Positions 18,101 through 26,621 of a stretch of 64,000 nt of DNA are shown one piece after another. The stretch is from NCBI GenBank assembly GCA_965262565.1, contig CBDHFQ010000007.1, positions 124,001-188,000 on the forward strand, in the 5' to 3' direction. The position numbers were made by a program, and so were the translations under genes. Origin of the DNA: CBDHFQ01 sp965262565 (lineage in GTDB: Bacteria; Bacteroidota; Bacteroidia; J057). The notes under the pieces are model-generated. The model was not told the origin of the DNA, did no database searches, and saw only the letters and a list, made by a program, of their open reading frames with translations. The stretch's first letter is position 1. Each line of letters starts with the position of its first letter.

Positions 18101-21100
18101 GGTAGAACCAGGGACAACCACTGGCTTTGATGTCCTCAAATTGATTGAGAGTGCTGGTATTTGTGCTGATCTTGATGCTGAAGGTGCCAAGGTATCTGTT
18201 GAAGAGTTTGTGTGTGAGGCTGATGCCGGAACCTTAACCATCGACCAAACGCCAGTAACGCTTAGAGGTGAATTGGCCAAAGTATCTGCCACTCCTAATG
18301 GAGACAGCAATGTCCCTGAAGGATATAGTGTGATTTATGTCCTTACCGAAGGAGATGAATTAATCATTAGAAAAGTGGGGCCTGAACCGATGTTCGATGT
18401 CATGAAGGCCGGACATTTCAGAATTCACACTCTTGTATATGAGGCTGATTCCAGTAGTTTCGATTTTCTCGATTTAAGTGTGGTAGAACCAGGGACAACG
18501 ACAGGCTTTGATGTCCTCAAATTGATTGAGAGTGCTGGTATTTGTGCTGATCTTGATGCTGAAGGTGCCAAGGTATCTGTTGAAGAGTTTGTGTGTGAGG
18601 CTAATGCCGGAACCTTAACCATCGACCAAACGCCGGTAACGCTTAGAAGGTGAATTGGCCAAAGTATCTGCCACTCCCAATGGAGACAGCAATGTTCCTG
18701 AAGGATATAGTGTGATTTATGTCCTTACCGAAGGAGATGAATTAATCATTAGAAAAGTGGGGCCTGAACCGATGTTCGATGTCATGAAGGCCGGACATTT
18801 CAGAATTCACACTCTTGTATATGAGGCTGATTCCAGTAGTTTCGATTTTCTCGATTTAAGTGTGGTAGAACCAGGGACAACCACTGGCTTTGATGTCCTC
18901 AAATTGATTGAGAGTACTGGTATTTGTGCTGATCTTGATGCTGAAGGTGCCAAGGTATCTGTTGAAGAGTTTGTGTGTGAGGCTGATGCCGGAACCTTAA
19001 CTATTGATAAAACCCCAGTTACACTTGAAAATGGATTAGCCAAAGTATCTGCCACTCCTAATGGAGACAGCAATGTCCCTGAAGGATATAGTGTGATTTA
19101 TGTCCTTACCGAAGGAGATGAATTGATCATTAGAAAAGTAGGGCCTGAACCGATGTTCGATGTCATGAAGGCTGGACATTTCAGAATTCACACTCTTGTA
19201 TATGAGGCTGATTCCAGTAGTTCTGATTTTCTGGATTTAAGTGTGGTAGAACCAGGAACAACCACTGGCTTTGATGTCCTCAAATTGATTGAGAGTGCTG
19301 GTATTTGTGCTGACCTTGATGCTGAAGGTGCCAAGGTATCTGTTGAAGAGTTTGTGTGTGAGGCTAATGCCGGAACCTTAACTATTGATAAAACCCCAGT
19401 TACACTTGAAAGTGGATTAGCGAAAGTATCTGCCACTCCTAATGGAGACAGCAATGTCCCTGAAGGATATAGTGTGATTTATGTCCTTACCGAAGGAGAT
19501 GAATTAATCATTAGAAAAGTGGGGCCTGAACCGATGTTCGATGTCATGAAGGCTGGACATTTCAGAATTCACACTCTTGTATATGAGGCTGATTCCAGTA
19601 GTTCTGATTTTCTGGATTTAAGTGTGGTAGAACCAGGAACAACCACTGGCTTTGATGTCCTCAAATTGATTGAGAGTGCTGGTATTTGTGCTGACCTTGA
19701 TGCTGAAGGTGCCAAGGTATCTGTTGAAGAGCCGGTGTGTGAGGCTGATGCCGGAACCTTAACTATTGATAAAACCCCAGTTACACTTGAAAATGGATTA
19801 GCGAAAGTATCTGCCACTCCTAATGGAGACAGCAATGTCCCTGAAGGATATAGTGTGATTTATGTCCTTACCGAAGGAGATGAATTAATCATTAGAAAAG
19901 TAGGGCCTGAACCGATGTTCGATGTCATGAAGGCTGGACATTTCAGAATTCACACTCTTGTATATGAGGCTGATTCCAGTAGTTCTGATTTTCTGGATTT
20001 AAGTGTGGTAGAACCAGGAACAACCACTGGCTTTGATGTCCTCAAATTGATTGAGAGTGCTGGTATTTGTGCTGATCTTGATGCTGAAGGTGCCAAGGTA
20101 TCTGTTGAAGAGCCTGAACCTCCTGTATGTGAAGCTAATGCAGGATCACTTACTATCGATAGGGCTTCAACTAGGCTGTCCAATGGAATGGCGACAGTTT
20201 CAGCTACCCCCAATGGAGATATTAATGTTCCAGATGGATTTAGCGTCATTTTTGTTCTTACTGAAGGAGATGGTCTAATTATTCAGAAAGTAAGTCCATC
20301 ACCTATGTTTGAGGTAATGAAAGCCGGACAATTCAGAATTCACACACTTGTTTTTAATGCCGACTCTCAAAGTTCTGATTTCCTGGACCTAAGTGTGGTA
20401 GAATTTGGAAAAACAACAGGTTTTGATGTGCTAAACTTAGTTGAAAGTGCTGACATTTGTGCAGATCTTGATGCTACTGGAGCAAAAGTAACCGTAGAGG
20501 AAGCTCAAAATGCTATTCTTGGAGATTTCGTTTTTGAAGATAGGAACAAAAACGGCATACAGGATGCGGGTGAGCCTGGAGTACCTGGTGTCAGAGTTGA
20601 GCTACTCTCTTGTACATTTGGAAAACTGGCACAAGTAAGAACGAATAGTGATGGCCAGTATCTGTTTATCGAACTTCCTCCTGGAGAATACTATGTCAAA
20701 TTCAGTGATATTCCAGAAGGATTCGAATTTACTTTGCAAGATCAAGGCAATGATGATGAGGCAGACAGCGATGTCAGACCCGATCCCAATGAATTAGTTG
20801 CGAGAACTCAATGTTTGACGCTAGTTGCGGGAGATAATATCCGTTCTATTGATGCAGGTATTATTGAAACGAGTCCTGTAAATATTCCTTCTGCAGCTAT
20901 TGGCGATTTTGTCTTCAATGATGCCAATAGAAACAGTATTCAAGATCCGGGAGAAGTAGGTGTGCCTGATGTAAGAGTAGAATTAATTTCTTGTGAAACA
21001 GGAAAAATCACTCAAGTGAGAACAGATCAAAATGGAAGGTATGCCTTCAAAGGACTCGAAGCAGGAGAATACTATGTAAAATTCAGCGACATTCCCGAAG

Positions 21101-21552
21101 GCTTTGAATTTGTGAAACAAAATCAAGGAACTGATGATACAGTAGATAGTGATGTCAACCCAGATGGAAATGTAGCGAGAACGGCATGTTTTCTATTAGC
21201 GGATGGAGAAGTAAACCTCACTATAGATGCAGGTATATGTGATATCGATACAAAAGCCCACGCTTCTGCTACGGGAATAAGTTCTGATATCTCTACGACC
21301 GGCCTGGAAATCAGTGCTTATCCTAATCCATTTGCACAATCACTCCAGGTAACTGTATACAGTGAATCTTCAGATCTTGTATCTCTAAGACTCATAGATA
21401 TAATGGGAAGAGTTATAATGGAACAGGTTACTGAAGCAAATGGGGAAACAATCACGCTTCAAAGCGAAGGAACTGAAGGGGTATATATTCTGCAAGTTAT
21501 AGATGGAACAGACATATTAGAAAATATTCGACTAGTTCGAGTAAATCAATAA
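15178..21552 (+). CDS. Giant T9SS-exported repeat surface protein (frame broken twice)
   Basis: One gene of 2124 residues if two opposite 1-nt indels (about 17145 and 18646) are undone; as read it makes three open frames, with stops at 17182-17184 and 18651-18653. Order of parts: long N-region, hydrophobic export segment (MILLALFFIPTFGLSN), a Cys-rich small domain, a 12-Asp tract, two Ig-like modules (about 15700-16260) with EGDKLILSADPNYQV, eleven 127-residue units starting CEA[ND]AGTLTID, two SdrD B-like modules (GDFVFEDRNKNGIQDAGEPG and its copy), and a T9SS type A sorting domain (AYPNPFAQSL to the end). TTG at 15103 is an in-frame but unlikely start; ATG 15178 is used. It probably acts as a large adhesin (inference). 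Confidence 0.75.
15622..15657 (+). repeat. Poly-aspartate tract (12 Asp codons)
   Basis: Twelve consecutive GAT/GAC codons in the repeat surface protein, between the small Cys-rich domain and the first Ig-like module. The tract uses both Asp codons in a mixed order, so it is not a pure trinucleotide microsatellite, though it is slippage-prone. Such acidic linkers in surface proteins commonly bind Ca2+ or act as spacers (inference). Confidence 0.85.
17141..17150 (+). other. 1-nt deletion breaking the frame in unit 3
   Basis: Nine other copies read CCACTCCTAATGG or CCACTCCCAATGG, while this one reads CCACTCCAATGG. The lost pyrimidine moves translation to the next frame and creates the stop at 17182-17184. 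It is one of two mutually compensating indels. Confidence 0.9.
18641..18650 (+). other. 1-nt insertion restoring the frame in unit 7
   Basis: The array copies of this type read CGCTTAGAGGTG, whereas here it reads CGCTTAGAAGGTG, one extra A. It produces the stop at 18651-18653 in the shifted frame and returns the rest of the gene to the frame of the N-terminus. Confidence 0.9.
20128..20508 (+). repeat. Diverged eleventh unit
   Basis: A full-length unit that differs at many positions from the ten upstream copies (CEANAGSLTIDRASTRLSNG, then GFSVIFVLTEGDGLII and LDLSVVEFGKTTGFDV). It is the only unit of intermediate divergence and so looks older than the array. Confidence 0.85.
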
Positions 21553-21590
21553 AAACTCATTTTTAGGTAACAGTTTTATTGTATGGTGCT

Positions 21591-21624
21591 AAGCGCTACT
21601 TAAAGGTAGCGCTTTCTCTTTTTT
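21591..21624 (+). terminator. Rho-independent terminator of the repeat gene
   Basis: A perfect 9-bp stem, AAGCGCTAC (21591-21599) with GTAGCGCTT (21606-21614), a 6-nt loop and a T-rich tail TCTCTTTTTT, 40 nt after the stop codon. It separates the repeat gene from the PQQ dehydrogenase. Confidence 0.88.
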
Positions 21625-21710
21625 ATTACCTAATATTCAATTATTTATCCAGGTAGATTGTTTATTTTAAGAAAAGGAAGGACATCGACTTTTTCTTATA
21701 TTGAGTAATT

Positions 21711-23876
21711 ATGCACCTACAGAACTACTACTTGACATACTTTTTAGCCACTTTCACAGCCGCCATGATGATGCGTGCCTGTTCCCCTGGTGAACCTTCG
21801 TCCATATCTTCACATCACACCTGGGAAGTATATAGAGGTACTCCTGAAGCTAATCAATATTCTTCTCTGGCTCAGGTGAATGTTGACAATATTGACCAAC
21901 TTGAAGTAGCTTGGGAATATCACACTGGAGGAAATACGGAAAAATCTACCATCGAATGTAACCCTATCATTATAGGAGACATCATGTACATCACTTCTCC
22001 TGATTTAAGAGTGATAGCGTTAGACGCCACTACAGGAAAAGAATTATGGCAATTTAATCCTGACCATCAGAATATTATGGGAGGAGTGAACAGGGGAGTT
22101 ACTTATTGGCACAAAGGAAAAGATGAACGCATTTTATTTACAGCCCGTCATTGGCTATTTGCATTACATGCTCTGACAGGAGCACCTATTCCTTCATTTG
22201 GTCAAGACGGTAAAGTTGACCTCAGAGAAGGCTTGAGCATGGACCCACAACAAGTTACAATAAGTGTCACCTCCCCTGGAATTGTCTATAAAGATATCAT
22301 CATATTAGGATCGGCAGTTGGAGAAGGGTATCAATCAACTCCTGGATATATTCGAGCGTACCATATAAAGACAGGAGAATTAGCCTGGACATTTCGCACC
22401 ATTCCTAAAGAGGGTGAATTAGGTTATGAAAAATGGGAAAACGTACCAGGAGGACGCTTTGGTGGAGCTAATGCATGGGGGGGATTGAGTTTAGACCAGG
22501 AAAGAGGATGGGTATTCGCATCCACTGGATCCATTGCTTTTGACTTTTTCGGAGGAAAAAGAAAAGGCACCAATTTGTTTGCCAATTGTATTCTCGCCTT
22601 AGATGCAAATAGTGGGGAAAGACAGTGGCATTATCAAACGATCCATCACGATATTTGGGATTACGATTTACCTTGCGCCCCAAATTTGGTCAGCTTAAAG
22701 GTAGATGGCGAATGGATAGATGCAGTGGTTCAACCTACCAAAATGGGTTATCTGTTCTTGTTGGATAGAGAAACAGGAAAACCCTTATACCCGGTAGAGG
22801 AAACGCCCTTCCCACAATCTGATATCCCTGGTGAAAGCAGTTGGCCCACACAACCTATCCCAAGCTTTCCCGAACCTTACGTCACATCTGAGATTTCCGA
22901 GCAAACATTGACTCATATCTCTCCCAAAGCACATACTTATGCATTGGAACAATATACAAATATGCGAACTGAAGGCCTTTTTACCCCTCCAAGCCTCCAG
23001 GGATCACTCATGATGCCCGGAACCAGAGGAGGTGCAGAATGGAGTGGTGCTTCCTTTGACCCAGAAACTCACATTCTATACATTAATGCAAACGAAATTG
23101 CCAATGTGCTTAAATTAAAAGCTGTCCCACTTACCCCTACCCCACCAACCCAACAAGCAGTAAATGGTGTACCTGCTTCCTCTGTAGCTTCTGGGGAATT
23201 ATTGTATGTGTCGAATTGTGCCAATTGCCACGGAGCAGAAAAACAAGGAGCTATTCCCACCTATCCAGCTTTACTCCAGTTGCCCAAACGCTATCAAAAA
23301 GAAGAAGTATCTCACATTATTACTCATGGCAAAGGAAGTATGCCCGCTTTTCCTCAATTTTCATCCGAAGAACTTGGCGCTTTATGGGAGTTTTTAGCGG
23401 ATTCCTCCCAAACGGTCGAGTCATCCATAGAGGGATTGTCTCATACGCGATTTGTCATTGATGGATATAAACAATTTCTGGATGAAGAAGGATATCCTGC
23501 CACCCAACCTCCGTGGGGAAGTTTAAACGCTATTGATTTACATACAGGCAAGCTCATTTGGAAAGTCCCTCTTGGGGAATACCGTGAGTTAACTGACAGA
23601 GGCATTCCTCCTACAGGCACTCAAAATATGGGCGGATGTGTTGTAACCGCTGGAAGATTAGTATTTATTGGCGCCTCCCAGGAAGAAACATTTAAAGCTT
23701 ACGATAAACACGATGGAGCTCTATTATGGTCCTATCCATTACCAGCGGGAGGATATGCTACTCCTTCTGTGTATGAGGTAAATGGCCGTCAATTTATTGT
23801 AATTGCTGCGGGAGGAGGAGGAAAAAACGGGACAAAATCAGGAGATAGTTATATAGCCTTCACATTAAAGGAGTAA
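21711..23876 (+). CDS. PQQ-dependent dehydrogenase with cytochrome c insert (lipoprotein)
   Basis: A 721-residue quinoprotein alcohol/glucose dehydrogenase-like enzyme that oxidises sugars or alcohols outside the cytoplasm and passes electrons on through its heme. Seen: signal segment with an MRAC lipobox at Cys24; PQQ-propeller repeats (VIALDATTGKELWQFNPD, YIRAYHIKTGELAWTFRTI, and CILALDANSGERQWHYQTI); HHDIWDYDLPCAPNLV, the canonical blade; the c-type heme motif CANCH at 503-507 inside a cytochrome domain (about 490-575, with a late GSMPAF Met ligand); then a last propeller section (GTQNMGGCVVTAGRLVFIG). No PQQ synthesis genes are in the window. The substrate is unknown. Confidence 0.9.
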   Translation: MHLQNYYLTYFLATFTAAMMMRACSPGEPSSISSHHTWEVYRGTPEANQYSSLAQVNVDNIDQLEVAWEYHTGGNTEKSTIECNPIIIGDIMYITSPDLRVIALDATTGKELWQFNPDHQNIMGGVNRGVTYWHKGKDERILFTARHWLFALHALTGAPIPSFGQDGKVDLREGLSMDPQQVTISVTSPGIVYKDIIILGSAVGEGYQSTPGYIRAYHIKTGELAWTFRTIPKEGELGYEKWENVPGGRFGGANAWGGLSLDQERGWVFASTGSIAFDFFGGKRKGTNLFANCILALDANSGERQWHYQTIHHDIWDYDLPCAPNLVSLKVDGEWIDAVVQPTKMGYLFLLDRETGKPLYPVEETPFPQSDIPGESSWPTQPIPSFPEPYVTSEISEQTLTHISPKAHTYALEQYTNMRTEGLFTPPSLQGSLMMPGTRGGAEWSGASFDPETHILYINANEIANVLKLKAVPLTPTPPTQQAVNGVPASSVASGELLYVSNCANCHGAEKQGAIPTYPALLQLPKRYQKEEVSHIITHGKGSMPAFPQFSSEELGALWEFLADSSQTVESSIEGLSHTRFVIDGYKQFLDEEGYPATQPPWGSLNAIDLHTGKLIWKVPLGEYRELTDRGIPPTGTQNMGGCVVTAGRLVFIGASQEETFKAYDKHDGALLWSYPLPAGGYATPSVYEVNGRQFIVIAAGGGGKNGTKSGDSYIAFTLKE

Positions 23877-23949
23877 ATTACCGAAGAATTCTCCATGTAA
23901 AGGGAGTAGGCCGATTACCCATTCATTCCATTAAATTTCATCTTATCCT

Positions 23950-25374
23950 ATGCTTGCTCTTAACGCAAAAAGAACTACCCATTTTTTTCTTATAGCCGTA
24001 TTATTATTTGGATGTAGTATTTTCATTTCCTGTTCCAATGAGCATAGATCAACTTCTTCCCTACCTAATATTATCCTTATTTTTGCTGACGATTTAGGGT
24101 ATGGAGATTTGGGAATTTATGGTCATCCTACCATTAAAACACCTCGCTTAGACCAAATGGCCCAAGAAGGAGCAAAATTGACCTCTTTTTATGTATCTAC
24201 TTCTGTGTGTACGCCTTCGAGAAGTGCTCTTTTAACAGGCAGATACCCTATTCACACTGGGGTCATTCACAATTTCGGGCCCGATTCTGAAGGGGGGCTT
24301 CCCGCTGAAGAAGAAACCATGGCCGAACTCTTGAAAGCTCGTGGATATCGTACAAAAGCCATAGGGAAATGGCATTTAGGAGCAGTGCCGGGATTTATGC
24401 CTACAGACAATGGTTTCGATGAGTATTTTGGTATTCTTTATAGCAATGATATGATGCCTCCATGGGTCAAAACCAGGCGCCCTTTACAACTATATCGCAA
24501 CAATGACCCCACTGATGAATTACCTGTTGATCAAAGTACTCTCACCCAACGATATACAGATGAAGCCTTGGAATTTATCGAAAGGGCAGAAGATGATCCA
24601 TTCTTCATTTACCTTCCTTACGCCATGCCTCACTTACCTATAGATGCTTCTCCCAGATTTAGAGGAAAATCTGCTGGAGGCTTATTCGGAGATGTGATAG
24701 AAGAGATGGATTATCATGTAGGGCGTATCCTTGACAAATTGGAAGAATTGGGCATAGACGAACATACCATGGTCATATTCACCTCAGATAACGGTCCCTG
24801 GCGTAATATGCCTCCCAGAATGTATAATACTGAACCTGTAGAAAAGTGGCATGCTGGAACGGCAGGTGCTCTGTCGGGATCTAAAGCAACAAGTTATGAA
24901 GGCGGTTACAGAGTTCCATGCATCATCAGATGGCCCGAGCATATTCCCGATGGACAAGTAATCAGCGAATTATTGACTACCATGGATATATTGCCTACCC
25001 TGGTTGGACTTACAGATGCTAATTTCCCCTCCAAACCGCTGGATGGAAAAAACATCTGGGCCGTTCTAACAGAAGAAGCCGCTTCACCACATGAATATTT
25101 TTACTATGTACGAGGCCGATATCTCGAAGCAGTTCGAGATGCCGAATGGAAACTGATCATCTCCCCTACCCTCCGTACGCTAGAATCTCCCGAACTTGTC
25201 AATAAGGAACTTCCTGTAGCTTGTGAATTATACCACTTAAGCAATGATCCATATGAATATTGGGATGTAGCAGATATCCGCCCTAAAGAGCTCCAAAGAT
25301 TATTGACTAAAATGGAAGTCTTTGCTAATGAAACCGGAGCACTTATTCCTGAAAATCTATGTATCCCTCAATAA
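23950..25374 (+). CDS. Sulfatase (arylsulfatase family, lipoprotein)
   Basis: A 474-residue sulfatase. Seen: signal peptide with lipobox FISC (Cys28); ILIFADDLGYGDLG with the metal Asp pair at 47-48; the formylglycine signature CTPSR at 87-91 and GRYPIHTGV after it; FTSDNGPW for late metal binding. It is 73 nt downstream of the PQQ dehydrogenase on the same strand, a possible two-gene unit. It is only moderately like the sulfatase at 156-1670 (different central regions), so the two likely have different substrates. Cys-type maturation by an FGE encoded elsewhere is needed. Confidence 0.95.
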   Translation: MLALNAKRTTHFFLIAVLLFGCSIFISCSNEHRSTSSLPNIILIFADDLGYGDLGIYGHPTIKTPRLDQMAQEGAKLTSFYVSTSVCTPSRSALLTGRYPIHTGVIHNFGPDSEGGLPAEEETMAELLKARGYRTKAIGKWHLGAVPGFMPTDNGFDEYFGILYSNDMMPPWVKTRRPLQLYRNNDPTDELPVDQSTLTQRYTDEALEFIERAEDDPFFIYLPYAMPHLPIDASPRFRGKSAGGLFGDVIEEMDYHVGRILDKLEELGIDEHTMVIFTSDNGPWRNMPPRMYNTEPVEKWHAGTAGALSGSKATSYEGGYRVPCIIRWPEHIPDGQVISELLTTMDILPTLVGLTDANFPSKPLDGKNIWAVLTEEAASPHEYFYYVRGRYLEAVRDAEWKLIISPTLRTLESPELVNKELPVACELYHLSNDPYEYWDVADIRPKELQRLLTKMEVFANETGALIPENLCIPQ

Positions 25375-25509
25375 TTTCATATTTTGCTATTGACCATAAA
25401 AATTAATCCGCCCATCATGTTCTTTTCCGCTATTTTGTTTATGCAAGCTGGTTGTTGTTTTATTCTATCCGTCAGGTATTCACTTTAAGCCATCCATATG
25501 TTTACTTCA

Positions 25510-26616
25510 TTACTTTGCCCGCTTCAGATCAAACTCGATCCCTGTATGTTCTGAAATATCTAGCAGTTCATCTACCACAGGCCGAATCAGCGGAATTCCC
25601 TTTTTCGAACGAATCGCTTCTGCTTCACGCTCCGGATCACCCGGAATTAATGGCCCTTCAGTTCCCGGAGCAGCCTGAGTAGCTCTGAAAGTCCTGATCC
25701 AATCATCTATCTGCTTCTTAAATTCCTCGATCTCTATAAATCCATCTATATTCATTGCACCAAAAAAATGTCCTATCCCCTTGCCTACGCTTTTTTCAGG
25801 TAAGGCCTGGCGCAGGGCAAAAGGAGGAGCCCATGGTCCCCAATTTGCGCCACTTAATACACAACACAATATATCTACCATCGTCGCCAGACAATATCCC
25901 TTATGTCCTCCCATCTCTCTTTCAGAACCAAGAGGTAATAAAGCTCCTCCTTCTACCATGGCTGTTGGATCTGAAGTGATATTACCCGCTTGATTGATGG
26001 CCCAACCTCGAGGTACTTTTCGCTTTTCCCTTCTAGCCATTTCGATTTTTCCAAAAGCTACTACGCTGGTGGCCATATCAATGACAATAGGGGGTTCTTC
26101 TTTACCTGGAAAAGCGATAGCAATAGGATTGGTCCCTAACATACGCTCCATTCCCCATAATGGCGTGACTATTTTAGTTGTATTCGTCATGGACCAACCT
26201 ATTAAATCTCTTTCTAGGGCTTTAATTGGATAATAACCAGCAATTCCATAATGGTTCGTATGGCAAACACTCACCCATCCTGAACCTACTTCTTCTGCTT
26301 TATCCATAGCTATCTGATTTGCTTTTGGCCCAACGACTAATCCAAGGCCATTATCTCCGTCCACGGTCGCGGTGCTAAGGGTCTCACGCACAATGGTGAT
26401 ATTAGGCTTCGGATTAATTCTACCTGTATGTAACAAGTCGTAATAGGTATGAAGTCGGGCCACTCCATGAGAGTCAATCCCTCGTAAATCCGCCATGCCC
26501 AATACTTCTGCCGCTAATTCGGCATCCTTTTCAGGAACCTCAAAATAGGTAAATACTTCTTTACAAAAGTGTTGAAGGTAATCAGATGAAAAAGTTAGGG
26601 TTTCTATTTGCGCCAT
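25510..26616 (-). CDS. Ldh family (malate/L-lactate dehydrogenase type) oxidoreductase
   Basis: A 368-residue NAD(P)-dependent oxidoreductase of the malate/L-sulfolactate/L-lactate dehydrogenase family (not the classical Rossmann malate dehydrogenase). Seen: LRGIDSHGVARLHTYYD with the conserved His near the start; TATVDGDNGLGLVVGPKAN; VCHTNHYGIAGYYPIKA; LGTNPIAIAFPGKEEPPIVI; and GGHKGYCLATMVDILCCVLSG. Typical length. Members reduce 2-oxo acids, including sulfopyruvate and ureidoglycolate; the true substrate is open. It follows mutS by 5 nt on the same strand and is probably co-transcribed with it. Confidence 0.88.
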   Translation of the reverse strand: MAQIETLTFSSDYLQHFCKEVFTYFEVPEKDAELAAEVLGMADLRGIDSHGVARLHTYYDLLHTGRINPKPNITIVRETLSTATVDGDNGLGLVVGPKANQIAMDKAEEVGSGWVSVCHTNHYGIAGYYPIKALERDLIGWSMTNTTKIVTPLWGMERMLGTNPIAIAFPGKEEPPIVIDMATSVVAFGKIEMARREKRKVPRGWAINQAGNITSDPTAMVEGGALLPLGSEREMGGHKGYCLATMVDILCCVLSGANWGPWAPPFALRQALPEKSVGKGIGHFFGAMNIDGFIEIEEFKKQIDDWIRTFRATQAAPGTEGPLIPGDPEREAEAIRSKKGIPLIRPVVDELLDISEHTGIEFDLKRAK

Positions 26617-26621
26617 AGGTG

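Larger units (their letters stand above)
16303..20127 (+). repeat. Tandem array of ten near-identical 381-bp units
   Basis: Unit starts (at TGTGAGGC): 16303, 16684, 17065, 17445, 17826, 18213, 18594, 18976, 19357 and 19738. Steps are 381 bp except 380 (the deletion), 387 (a 6-nt gain) and 382 (the insertion). Units 1-7 carry DQTPVTLRGEL, units 8-10 DKTPVTLENGL or ESGL, and the tail shifts from PNSPDFLDLNVVEFG (units 1-2) to SSSFDFLDLSVVEPG and then SSSSDFLDLSVVEPG. The step out of the array into the eleventh unit is 390 bp, because a 9-nt EPEPP-type linker is added. Confidence 0.95.

Noticed and set aside
16218..20249. A series of 60-127-codon antisense frames repeated in each repeat unit
   Set aside because: They are the mirror of the repeated coding sequence and recur only because the unit does; no start signals or domain content.
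16303..20508. CRISPR-like array
   Set aside because: The units are 381 bp, coding and adjacent without spacers; this is a protein repeat.
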